Shown: one piece after another, positions 22,450-33,800 of the stretch
Layout: every line of letters begins with the position of its first letter
Numbering within the stretch: position 1 is the first letter of the stretch
DNA from: Cryptomeria japonica
Lineage: Eukaryota > Streptophyta > Pinopsida > Cupressales > Cupressaceae
Length of the DNA stretch: 64,000 nucleotides
Assembly: GCF_030272615.1 (NCBI RefSeq)
Contig: NC_081413.1
Span: 17,360,785-17,424,784, forward strand
Direction of reading: 5' to 3'
Notes under the pieces: generated by a model
The model's database searches: none
What the model was told of the DNA's origin: nothing
What the model saw: the letters and a program-made list of their open reading frames with translations, nothing else
Made by a program: the position numbers and the translations under genes

Positions 22450-25400
22450 GTAAGCATCATGCGACACTTTTTATTCCTTTACATTCCTAACTCTGAAAGA
22501 TTGGAAATTGCTAATAGATCTTTGCAACTCATCAGGATTTGGGCCTGTTATATTTCTGGCAACTGCAACAGTCTTGATGATGACATCAAAACACCTTAAT
22601 GTTGCCTCTCTATGTTCTTCGAGAGTGGTTTGCATGTTATCAAAGAAAACCTAGTAATTCGTGAACTTGTGAATCAAAGCTACAACAAACTACTCTGACT
22701 CTAACTCATGACGAAGGCTCGACACTAAGTCATTAAAATTCATATTTTCAGTGAGTAGCTCTCCATCATGACTTGTGATTTTACAAGATACTTTGTCAAA
22801 ACTAGAGATTATATCTTGCTCAACTTCATCACTTATCTCAAGGGTAGCTTGCACATCTTTGATGAGATCCTTGATGACCGATAACTTGTTCGTCATGAGT
22901 TCTTCAAATTCAATGTATCTTTTCTTATTCAGAGTCACCATATTTTTGCATAGAATTTATAGTTTGACTTGATCCATCTCACGCCAAATCTTCAAGTCAC
23001 TTTCAACTGAAACTAGACTCTAGTTGAAAGTTTCCAAGGTCTGGTTACATTTCTCAATATTTGCAATGATTTCTTCACCACTTGGGTACTTTGATCAATC
23101 CGTTGATCTACCCAAGAATCCAGCGCCTTGGCTTTTCGAGCAACCTTCTCTAGTTGTTTGATAGATTCTTCAGAGATAGAGGAGGTTAATGGATCAACGT
23201 TCTCTCAAGAGTTTGCAATCTTTTGGATCACTGTGATGAGCTATGAATTTCTCTTTAAGCTCATATTTCTTTGCAAGCAACTCATTGTAGCTTTTGACCA
23301 GAGAAGCGACTGAATCTTGGGCATCATGCTTGGGACTAGAATGTGTCTACTTTTCCCAGGTTCTATCTTGGTGAGCCTGTAATCTGATAGTGGCATGTCT
23401 TTTGGTGAGCCTGTAATATGATAGTGGCATCTCTTCTGGTGGTTTCTTAACTAGTGGCTCACTACTTTTGCATATTTCATTCTATCCTTATCCACTACTA
23501 CCCGCAAAACTGTCTTTGCCTTCTTAGTAGTTTTGGGCTTTAGTTTTGTAACCTATAGAAAATCAAATATACCAGAGAGAGATCTCCTGCTTCTTCCTCT
23601 TAGGTGTGATTGAACTGAGCCACAGGGGTAGTTATAATGAGTACATATCAAAGACAACAATTATGGTTTTTGAAGAAACATGCTCTACCTATACCATAAT
23701 TGCGACTCGAGGAGGGACTTCTGTCTGAACAACAACAAGCGTCTGCTCAGATGACAAATCATGACTTGCCTCCATCATAAACTTATCAAAACTTATTGCA
23801 GAAGTATCAATCTCAGGAAGAGAAACATTATACAGGATGGCATATGAGGGATTTATATCAAAGACATTCTCCAAGTCACCATGAGAGGTCTCAACAAGTA
23901 TTTCCATGCTAGGGCATGCATATGTACTTGGTTCCACATGAACAGTGGAGAAAGAATCTACATCTGTATCAATTGGGGACACAGGTACATCTAATGACAA
24001 TTGTGGAATTGTTGTATGAGGAGATTCAGAAGCTACAGAAGGAGGTGATCCTATTGTGTTCTCCTCACAAGTATCATTGTCAGCATCCTCAATAACATGA
24101 ATCTGTACTTTTGGTTTCTCCTTGCCTTTTAGTGACACTTCTGGAGGAGGGATAACTAAAATCTGCTAACTCTCAACTTGATCCTTGTGTCAGAAGAAGA
24201 AGCACCTTCTTTAGACTTGACCCTAATTTCAGATCTTCGCCCAACAAGCCCGACTAAATCATTTTCTGTTTCAAATTTGACCTTGATGGCCTTGACATTA
24301 TTATTTTTCAGCCAGGCATTGATGTTTGCAAGAATGGGCTAAAATCTATCAAAGATGGAGTCATATTATTTCTTTGACCATTGAGGAGAAGGAAGAGGAG
24401 CTTCAACAACTCCTTGTTCTATGTACTTTGGTTCAAGGATCTTTCCATCATCTACCATGCCTTATAGAATCTTGGTTAAATCAAAATCAACAATTTGTTC
24501 CAAGCTTAGCCTGTTGTAATCCATGCTCCCGATTTCTTCTTCAGTGCAGAGATCAATCCAGATATCCTCCAAATGATGGACATGGGTGAAGGGCCTCTTG
24601 AACTTGTCCTTCATCCCTCGGTAATAAAAATCCTTCCTCACTAAGAACTTCTTCAACAAGTTAATCTCCTAAAGTTCAGTCTCCATTGCCTTGGCTCTTG
24701 TTGAAGTATTCAAGCAATATCGACCTATCTGCAATGGATTATGTGAAGAAATATTAATACCCAATTTGTGATTAGCAAGTTGTATTGCATGAACTACCAT
24801 CAACTGTCTTGCCAACTCCATCAGAAGAAATTTATTAGTGGGATACTGGGGTAACATGTATGGCTGCCCATCAAAACATCCAATGGTCATGTAGGTAAAA
24901 ATTGGGACCTGCAGAAACAAGCAGCCATACTCATTCACCTTCTTCCACACTGCCTTAGAGAATCTTCTATTCTTGAGTGTTTTGTCAAAGAGACACATGA
25001 AGTGACCAAAAAATGCATCCTGCACTTTGTAATGAAGCCTATTGGGCCCAAGAGTCAACTGATCATAGTACTTCCACACTGGCACTAGTAACCTGTCACC
25101 CTTGGTAGAAAGACCAGGAAACTATCTGAGTGACACTGCAATATACACCAAGTATGAATTCATATAGAAGGTGAGGGTATTGGGAACTTGTGACAACTTC
25201 TCACATAGGTTATTGCTAATGATTTCTCCCAGAAAATGTGAGATTGCCCCTTTCTCATGACCACGGTATATTTGTACATCCAAATCTCAAACACGTTAGA
25301 GTGTTTCAAAACCATAATCATATAGAGAAGGGTGATCATATCGCTAACTTCTTCAATGAAGTCATAACGATAAAGCTTAGGCCATTTGGAAAAACAAGTC

Positions 25401-26005
25401 CTAGGAGTCTTCAGCCACTTAGCATTAATATGCCTGATGTAATATGACCTTCTTTGATTACAGTGATCCAGGGCACTTTTATTTGTGATATTTGCATACA
25501 CTAGAGCTACGGGGTCTCTAAAAATATTATCAATAGTCTTTGCATCCAACTTGATAATGACATTCCCATCTTCATCTTTGATTGTTCTAGTCTCCTTATC
25601 AAAGTGAGATGCGCATGCAAGCACAAACTCAAGTTCTAGGGAAACCACCAGGAAAGATGGAACCAAATGAATATGGTTGCTCAGGAGAAATTGCATCTCG
25701 TGTGTAGGTGAACCTTCTATTCTTTCCAAGAATTTAGACATGTCAATGTGTCCAATCTCTATGTCACATATCTCATCAATGAGAGAGACCACTTGAGTGA
25801 GAGCAATCTCATTCTGGTATTTGTCGTATTTATATTTCATCTTCTTGTTTGGAGGTGATGTCGACTCCTCTGACATCGGACAAGAATCTGCAACACTATG
25901 ATGAAAATTCAAAAGGGTAAGAACATCTTCAACAATAATTGGAGATTCCATAGTATTCAAGCCTTGAAAACTAATGCTCACACCACAACTTGGGAAGGAT
26001 TTCAT
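22450..26005 (-). pseudogene. LTR-borne ORF of unknown function (decayed), homologous to 35132-38730
   Basis: Pieces on the minus strand: 26005-25160 (281 aa), 25085-24669, 24659-24462, 24138-23689 (acidic, low complexity), 22941-22690 (helical, coiled-coil-like), and a last stretch to about 22450 containing TLEEHREATLRCFDVI. At least two frameshifts and several stops break it. Homology to the plus-strand ORF is visible in two blocks: HFDKETRTIKDEDGNVIIKL against [20 protein letters not shown], and FDGQPYMLPQYPTNKFLLME against [20 protein letters not shown]. No gag, protease, polymerase or transposase motif is seen. The family resembles extra ORFs of plant retroelements in position only; I do not recognise a named domain. 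Confidence 0.6.
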
Positions 26006-26120
26006 TATGAAACAACTTGGATTGACTCAAAGATGCTTTATGGATGAGCTTGGACAACGATGGGAGGGCGAATCAGATCTCATGGAGGTGACTGCAAGTG
26101 GAATAACTTACATAGTTCAC

Positions 26121-27638
26121 ACTTGTAATTAGGTCTCTGAGACTTGACTGCAAGTGGTAATATGAGTTTGAAGACAAGTAATAATATATACTTGTAATAA
26201 GAGGCTTGAAACCCGATTGCAAGTGGCAACGCATAGCATGACATTGTGAAAGCATCTTGAAATGGAGACAAATGACTGCAAGTGGTAATATGAGTTCACC
26301 TAACAAATGAGGAATGATTATTTTTAGGTACTTGCAGTCGAGTCTTGGGGACTTGATTGCAAGTAAGCATGAAGGGTAAAACAATATATTTTTCTTGTAG
26401 TCGGGTCTCCAAGACTCGACTACAAGTGAATATTATTATGCCAAACATATAAAATTTGTTTGATCATCTTTGCAACACGAACTTGGGATGTAAATATGCC
26501 AAGAGTTCACTTGTAGTTGGGTCTTGGGGATCCGATTACAAGCAAAATACATATGCATATGCTATCCATAAGACTTGTAATAATACATGGTAGATCCGAT
26601 TGCAAAGGCAACACATTACTTGTAGTCAGGTCATCAAGACTTGACTGCAAGTGATATGTATCAAGACACTTGACTTGCAAGCGGATTTGAAATGCCTGAC
26701 TTACAATTCGCTTTTGTAGCAAGAGCTTGGGGAATAAGATGCAAGAAACATACTTGTAGTTGGGTTATGAAAACTCGACTTCCCTTAGGCAGAAATGAAA
26801 GCAAAGACCAAAACTTGCTATCGGGTTATGAAAACCTAGATTGCAAGTAAAGAGGAAAGAGAGGAAGAAGCTTGCAATTGGGTTTCTGTAACCCGATAGC
26901 AAGTTTTCAAGAAATATACTTGCAAGCGCTTAAAGAAAGATGTACAAGAGACTACCTTGCGGAAACGTATTTGCAAGTATGATTGCAAGAAAACAAAACA
27001 AGAACCAAAGAAGAGATGACAAATGAAAACCACAAAGGAGAATAAGATACATACCTAGAAATGAGAAGCCTTTAGAAAGAATCACTCAAACCACCAATGC
27101 AGCGTTGGAAGATCAAATGACACTTACAACCCTTCAAATAGGCGATTCAAAACAAGAAGAACATTCCTCTTTGAAGTCAAAGATTGAAACATTAACGAGT
27201 CCCTTAAAAAACACAAAGAGAGAAAGAGGGAATCGGGTCATAAAACGTTGATGCAAATGCAAAGGAGAGTGTTTGTGTTTTAAGCCCCCAATATCAGTTG
27301 AAATTGGGTTACATTTCCATGACTACAAGTGAACAATAACTTTAAACTTTAAACTTTATGATCAAACTTGTAGTCGGGGGTTAGAGACATGACTTCAAGT
27401 GATCAAATGCTTTTAAGAAAAAGGCTTCATGTGCAATCGAGTCCTATAAAGCAAAACAAAACCTTTAACTTCTGATTGGGTTTTAAAGGTTTTATTACAA
27501 GTGCATGCATTTCATAAAAACCCTTTCTACTTGTAATTGGGTCTTGGGGACCTGATTACAAGTGATCAAATTTCAATTGTAATGCGCTTAGAGAAACCCC
27601 CAACTTGCAGTGTGATACTCAAAACCCGATTTTGCAGT
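26121..27638. repeat. Array of about 18 palindromic (hairpin) repeats of about 35 bp
   Basis: Degenerate units have a left arm like ACTTGTAGTCGGGTC, a short loop (often TTGGG), and a right arm like GACTCGATTGCAAGT, so each can fold on itself. Clear units start near 26121, 26190, 26330, 26393, 26509, 26573, 26618, 26813, 26870, 27366 and 27529; weaker ones lie near 26673, 26752, 26922, 27290, 27466 and 27603. The unit at 27529-27563 is nearly perfect. Spacing is irregular (about 45-200 bp) and spacers are not alike in length, so this is not a simple tandem satellite. Arm changes are often matched on the other side. Confidence 0.85.
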
Positions 27639-27786
27639 AAAGGAGCAAAAAGAGGACCTAAAAACAAATGGAAACTAACCAAAAAAGATCAAAGAGAGGC
27701 ACAAACCAAAAATTGGCAAGATTTGAAACAATATTCAACCTTGGGAAGCATGCAAAAAGACTCAAAGGATGATTTTTAACAAAAAA

Positions 27787-29535
27787 TCAAGGGGGTTGCT
27801 CTCACTTTTGATTTACAAAAATGAGGACAACAAAAACAACTCAATCTATTTAGGAATATTGTTTCCTAAATAATAAGATATGAAAATCCTATAAATATGT
27901 ATTATGTATTTGAATGATATGTAGCACTGTATTATATTGTGTTTAACTTATTTGATGCTTCTTTGATTTTCTTTGCCAATATTCTTATTAAGAAAAATAG
28001 TTAGACAATTGATGAAAAGTGAATAAAAAGACAAAAAAACAAAATTAGAAAAATATAATGTAGTTATTTAGTACTGAGGCTAAAAACATTTCTTAATGTT
28101 TTTTTTGCATACAAAATTTTAAAAAATAGTATTAGCTGATGACTAACAAAGGGAAATTTGATTATTCTAAGATTTAAGAAAAATGTGATATATTTGGTTG
28201 ATGACCATAGTGGTAGTGTGAGCTTGTTGACGACATTAGAAAATGTGATTCATCTAAATCATTGCTTAACGTTTTTCTTTTCCCTCAATTTTGCTAATCT
28301 ATCTTGGAATCCGATGCAACTGGGCACACCATTTTATAGAAGAGAGTTCAAATAGTTTGAAATTTGGTCGAGTAGTAAAATATATTTACTTGTGAGTTGA
28401 CAACTACATTGTAATGTTTTTTTTTGCTTCCAAAAACACACCCAGTGATGTCAAATCTTGGTTTTCAAATTTTCATATAGCCAACTACTAGATTGTTGAA
28501 TTAATAAAACGCTGACAAACTAAAATGAAATTGATATCTATAAAAATAAAGCAAAAGGTGAGGATAGAAGAATAATAAATAGTTTGCTTGCTTAGTTCAT
28601 TGAGGTGTCATCGTTTCTTTCATTTCAAGTCATGAAGCTATAAAATTTTAACAATGCTACATGTACTTGCAATTATAAATGATAATAAAAAAATAGTTAT
28701 AAAACTAATAAAAAATCGTAACAAAAAACGAATTAAAACCCTAATTAAAAAAAAGACGAAGTAAACCCTAATAGTAACCGTATTTGCAATCAATAAACAT
28801 TTGAAACCCATTTGCAATTAGCATGAAAGTAAGGAATTGACAATATCATAAGTCAAAATAAACCTTTGGAATCCCATTTCCAAAACACGTTCCAAGAACT
28901 ATAAACTTAAATTAATAATTGAATTGGGAAGTCATAATGATGTCCAAACATAATATTTTAATTCCCTATAAAATTTAATGTTTTTATCAACACAAAATTT
29001 TGCAGTGTTCATAAACACACTAAAAAAACACATGTAGACAACTTTAACTTCAAGGTAGACATTGTCAAGAGAATTATTAATAGATAAACCATAAAAATAG
29101 TCACCATAGAAGCTCCCATAAAACAACATAACCTTCAAGTTACAAAATATAGAGTAAAGATGACAAACACATAAAAAATCAAATACAATTGAAGGAAGCA
29201 CCTACAACATAGTGGCCTATGGTTTGTTGCCTTAGTAAGATAATAACAACTCGTCTAGGTTGAAAGCCACCCGATGAGGACATCCTAAACACATCAACAC
29301 TACACATTCCAATCAGTAATTCAAAATTTTAAAAAAATTAAATGAGGAAGCACTCGACAAGGCCAAAAGGGAAGCATCCAAAAGAATAGTAGATTGTTGA
29401 CCGAGGAAGCAAATAAAACTATCTTTAACTTGGTAGACAATATTCCTGCAAAGAGGAGGAAGTAGTAGCATCATATATTGCCAAGTATTGCAACGATGAT
29501 AGAGCATAATCGAATATGTACAACTACTTATTGAA
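27787..29535. other. Intergenic sequence without recognisable genes
   Basis: AT-rich sequence with only short chance ORFs. No LTR ends, coding signal or repeats that I can support. Confidence 0.5.
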
Positions 29536-29621
29536 AGAGCCGAACATGTATTACTGCCTATCAAAATGAGCACAGAGTAGAGCCGAACATGTATTGATGC
29601 CTATTCAAACAAACACTTGAG
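29536..29621. repeat. Two-copy tandem repeat, 43 bp
   Basis: AGAGCCGAACATGTATT opens both copies, at 29536 and 29579. They differ at several positions in the second half. Confidence 0.75.
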
Positions 29622-30397
29622 AGGATGTGTGCAAGAAATGGGGTGTGGGTGAGTGGGATAAGAGAGGTTGTGAAACATTATATGCTTCACTGCACCAAAA
29701 ATTGGCATCATCATACTTCAATAGATGGGAAGGAATGTCTAGTTAATGTGGTTGTACAAAAAAAGAGTATACAACATGCAATAAAATATTATGAAGTGCA
29801 CTGGGTGGTTAATTGCTTGCTCATCATATAGTGATGTGGACATGTACCAACAATGTGCCACAATGTTTGGGGACCAGGGCCTTAACCCAAGATCGATTTG
29901 CCATCCAAATGTGCAATTATTGAACACGTTGGACCAATAATATGTGTACAGGTGAGAGAATATCCTAGACGAATCAAGAAATTAAAATTTTTGGGTGACA
30001 TGACAATACATATATTTTTTTAAATTGTTCGATCTACGTGCACCCCCAAAGATAGCGTGCTCGTGCCCCTCTCCGTATTCATCATCAAACAAGCTTACTA
30101 TAATTCTTCCTCGGTGTAAGTTCCTTACCGTTTCTAACACGAGGGCAAATGGCGGCACATGGCTCTTCGTTTTCCCTCTCATTTTTTAAAGGTATAACAA
30201 GAAACGAATTTAACGAGTGTGTCATTGCAAATGACAATCCCATAGATATGAACCGTTGCAAGTTTCGATGATCACTTCACTACCTAAGTTTTTTGCAGCT
30301 AATTCAAGGAAACCAATTTAGCACTTACAAAGACTCTCTGCGGTTTTCTGTTACATGTCATTATCATCTCAATCCATTTCCTCTCCATTTGAATTGC
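29622..30397 (+). other. 5' flank and presumed promoter/5' UTR of the lysozyme-like gene
   Basis: No other gene is recognisable. From about 30000 the base composition becomes less AT-rich, as usual upstream of a plant gene. I see no convincing TATA box. An in-frame upstream ATG exists at 30293; the start at 30398 has the better context. Confidence 0.4.
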
Positions 30398-30831
30398 ATG
30401 GCTTCCCGCTTACATTGCTTAACGAGGGCTGCATTCGGCCCCTGTACTTCTCCGTCAAAAGCTTCGAAATGCGAAAAGAACAAGAAACACAAGAAGTCAA
30501 CATCACTAAAAAACGGCATCCATCATGTACACGAAGACACCCACCGTGTTGATAAAGATACCCAAAATGTAAATAATGATGCCCAGAACCAGCAAGATGG
30601 CAGGAACAATGCAGGAAGCCATGGTGAAGGAGAAATTCCTGAAAACATTCTCAAAATCAAGAAGCAACTTCGTCCCCTGTTGGATGCAATCATTTCAGTG
30701 GAGTCAGATAAAATGAATAGAATTGAGGGTTGTAAAGGTGGTACAAGAATTGGTATGTTACAGATTAACGAGCAGTACCATAGAGATGCGTGGGGCCCCA
30801 ATGCTTCTTCTTATCAGTGGTCCCAGTGTCG
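30398..30831 (+). CDS. Exon 1 of the lysozyme-like gene
   Basis: The ATG lies in context GCATGGCTT. The exon ends at CG|GTAAAG, leaving two bases (CG) that combine with the first G of exon 2 to form an Arg codon. It encodes the basic N-terminus and the first half of the lysozyme-like domain, including VESD and GMLQIN. Confidence 0.7.
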
Positions 30832-33800
30832 GTAAAGTATTTTCTGGGTTCCCTTTTCACTGAGTCCCATATAAACATGCTTTTCTTTTTACATGTATTC
30901 ATTCCATTGGAACTGAATTCTTTATTAGTGGTTGCTAAACTATTTTTGATTTCAAAGAACTGCAGGATCACCCTATTTCCCTTTTTGTTGTTGTAAATGT
31001 CATCTGTTTTCTGTTTCTCCAATTCTCCAATTACTGTTTTTTTGGTTACATCGTTTTTTCTTTTGGGTTACATTGTGAGTGGTATTTTCATTGTTTTCTT
31101 GGTTATATTGTAAGTGGAATTTACAATTTTCTTTTGTTTCGGTGTGTTTTTGTTTGCATTGTAAATCGGTTATATAAAAAACTTATTGCTTTTTTTTTTG
31201 TTATAGTGCATAGAGTGTATACTTTTTTATGGGAAATAAATTGTTGTTCTGGTTTAATTACAAGTGGGTTCTATTGTTCAAAGCATATTTAATCCTAATA
31301 ATCTCTACACAGTTACAGCCAGAAACACTCAAGTACTAAGCATATTTAATGTTTTCTGGTTACATTGGAAATGGCTAATGCTGTTTATTGGTTACATTGT
31401 AAGTGGGTTATTTAAAAAAAATTGTGAGTGAGGCTTTTGATGTTCATGGCATTTTTCGGTTTTCTTGGTTACATTGTTAATAGATTACATCTTTTACGGC
31501 ATATCTACTGGTTTTTTTGGAGGCTGAAATTATATAACATTTGAGTATGACTCTAAACTGTTTATTTCATGTACTTTGCAACTGTGTTACGTTACTCATG
31601 CCAAACCGTAGTAAAACAAGCCATGAACAATGTAATCATTTGGCTTTTAAAAACGTAATAAAAAAATCTATGAACAATATAATTTAAAAAGGCAATATGG
31701 CATGAGTAATGTAGGTATGTATGCATACTATACTTGTGCTGTTGCTATTTCTCCATCGTCCCCGATCTTGGGTTCATAGTCCCTCGTCTCTCTATCTTCC
31801 TGCCCCCATTAAATTCCATAGAACAGTGATAATAAAGGCTTTAATTGATTCAATTTGTGCCTAGACATACAGTCATGGTGTGTCATGTCACATTTCCAAT
31901 CAATTTAAGTCTAGGTACATATTATGTCTGTACTTTTGTCTTCTCTATTTCTGCCTAATACGTGTTTTTCCTTCTTGAGTATGCCTTTTCTTCCAACTCC
32001 ACAGTTCCCTTCTTGTTTGAATTTCTGACTTCTCCATCCTGTATTTGTCAAACTTTTGAACCTGCCCTAATTGACATGCTCGTGGCGTGATCCCTGACAC
32101 CTCGTCTTGTAGTTTGAGTATTGTGATATGGCCAACCCCCAATCCTCAATAATTTTGCCTGTTTTTCTGGTCTCCTCCTGATTTCCCAGTACGTGTCATA
32201 TTATTTGCAGTAGTTGGTTTTTGTTGCGGTTATATCCCAAAATCATAGGTCCATAATTGTAAAACTTTGTCTCACCTTCAAAGCCAGGGGTTTGTCTTCA
32301 AGAAGGTAAAAGGGTTCATCAACAAATTGAGGATGGTTAAAGGCCTACAATGAGAGTGGATAATCTCTTCTCCTCTTTGGGCTTGGGTTAAACTCGAGAG
32401 GGTGTTCCAAGAGGTCTCCTTTACATGTTTGTAAATCAAATAACATATAACATGATTGTAATATACCCAATTTTACACTTGACCCCAATTTATGTCACTA
32501 GATCAAGTGTAACTACCTGTGTATGACCTCTATATAGTTGACGACACACCTTGCATATTCACTTGCACATATTAGCTTCATTTTAATCCTTAAAGATGGT
32601 TTCAGTTATTATTTTATACAATAGCAAGGTGCAGACATTCATGATTAGATTCCCTAATGATTTGTGTTGTTTAATATTTGCTTAAAATTTATCCTTGGTT
32701 TGTAACACTAAATATTGAACAACATGCATAAAACCTAATCTAAACCTATATCTAATTAAAATTGACTTTGTTTAAATGTTGGAATGGATGATCTCTCACC
32801 AATGCAGATCGATGCCTACTCCATTGGACAATAGAGTCATGAACAGCAAAGAAGAAAGAAGTGCAGTCAAGTAGAGTATCAATAAAACTAGATATGTATT
32901 CATAGACAAATTAGAGATTAGATTTCATATAATGGACATATTTAATGATACATAATTAGAACTACATCAACTTGTGTGGAATAAATTATAGGCTATTACA
33001 AAGCATTTGCAATACATTAGGTGTTGTCACACTGACACCAAACCCTCATTAGATTCATGTTGGCAAATGTAGAAAGAGGAAATACAAAACTGTGATTATA
33101 ATATTCCCCTAAGTCATTGAAAATAGCCATGGAAACATACCATTATATAGATGTGCATTTACAAACTTTTTTTAACACTCTACAAGACATATTTTTTCAA
33201 TTACAATTAAGACATTTAATGTTTGATGCCCCATAACACTTTGTAGACTTTATTGGACCCATAAATAACTTAAATAAGTTTAGCGACCAACCTTGGGCAT
33301 GAATAGCCCATTGGTTTATATAGATCTGTTGTTTTTCTCACTTAACGAAGCCATAGGATAATAAAATTGTGATGGCATGTGAAAACCCATCAGGCCCTTG
33401 TTTTAGCTGTCGATCCTTTGATACTTGTGTTCCATAATGTAGAAAATTGCCAAGAAAAATGTTGAAATCTGTGCTGGTATCATGGAGGAACTTTGCATAG
33501 ATCTACAAAGTATCGTTTCATTCACTATGCCTCTAGATCTAGTGTGTAATGGCGTGTGAGAACTAAAATATCTGCTATAAACTTCACCTTAGGATGGTGT
33601 GAAGAAACTAGGACATGAAAACCTAATGATGGCATTAAATTGAACATGGGCAGACTTTATCGTTTGTTTTTTATTTGAATCCCAACTTGCATGAACAAAG
33701 AATGAGTTTTAGTTGTCATTTGAGTCAATCCGATGATTGCAAAGCTCCATTGAGTTCATTTTTTAGGATTTTTTGGTTGCTTCTTCATCATTGCAAACAT

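Larger units (their letters stand above)
21273..27781 (-). mobile_element. Putative 6.5 kb solo LTR carrying a hairpin array and a long ORF
   Basis: The plus strand begins TGTTGGGAAAAT at 21273 and ends GATTTTTAACA at 27781, giving TGTT...AACA ends. AAAAA lies immediately outside on both sides (21268-21272 and 27782-27786), compatible with a 5-bp target duplication but low in complexity. No primer-binding site or polypurine tract adjoins either end, so a solo LTR is the simplest reading. On the minus strand the order is palindromic repeat array (27638-26121), decayed ORF (26005 to about 22450), TATA box (about 22225), then about 0.9 kb to the end. This parallels the 5' LTR of the element at 33926-44592. 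Confidence 0.5.

Noticed and set aside
24326-24589. Plus-strand ORFs within the 21273-27781 unit
   Set aside because: They are antisense to the minus-strand ORF, whose homology to the plus-strand element's ORF fixes the coding strand.
26121-27638. CRISPR-like array
   Set aside because: Repeats are degenerate palindromes with irregular spacing in a plant retroelement context; no cas genes, and spacers are not of uniform length.
29625-29831. Small plus-strand ORF of 68 codons
   Set aside because: No recognisable motif, no splice partner in phase, and it lies in AT-rich flank. I treat it as chance.
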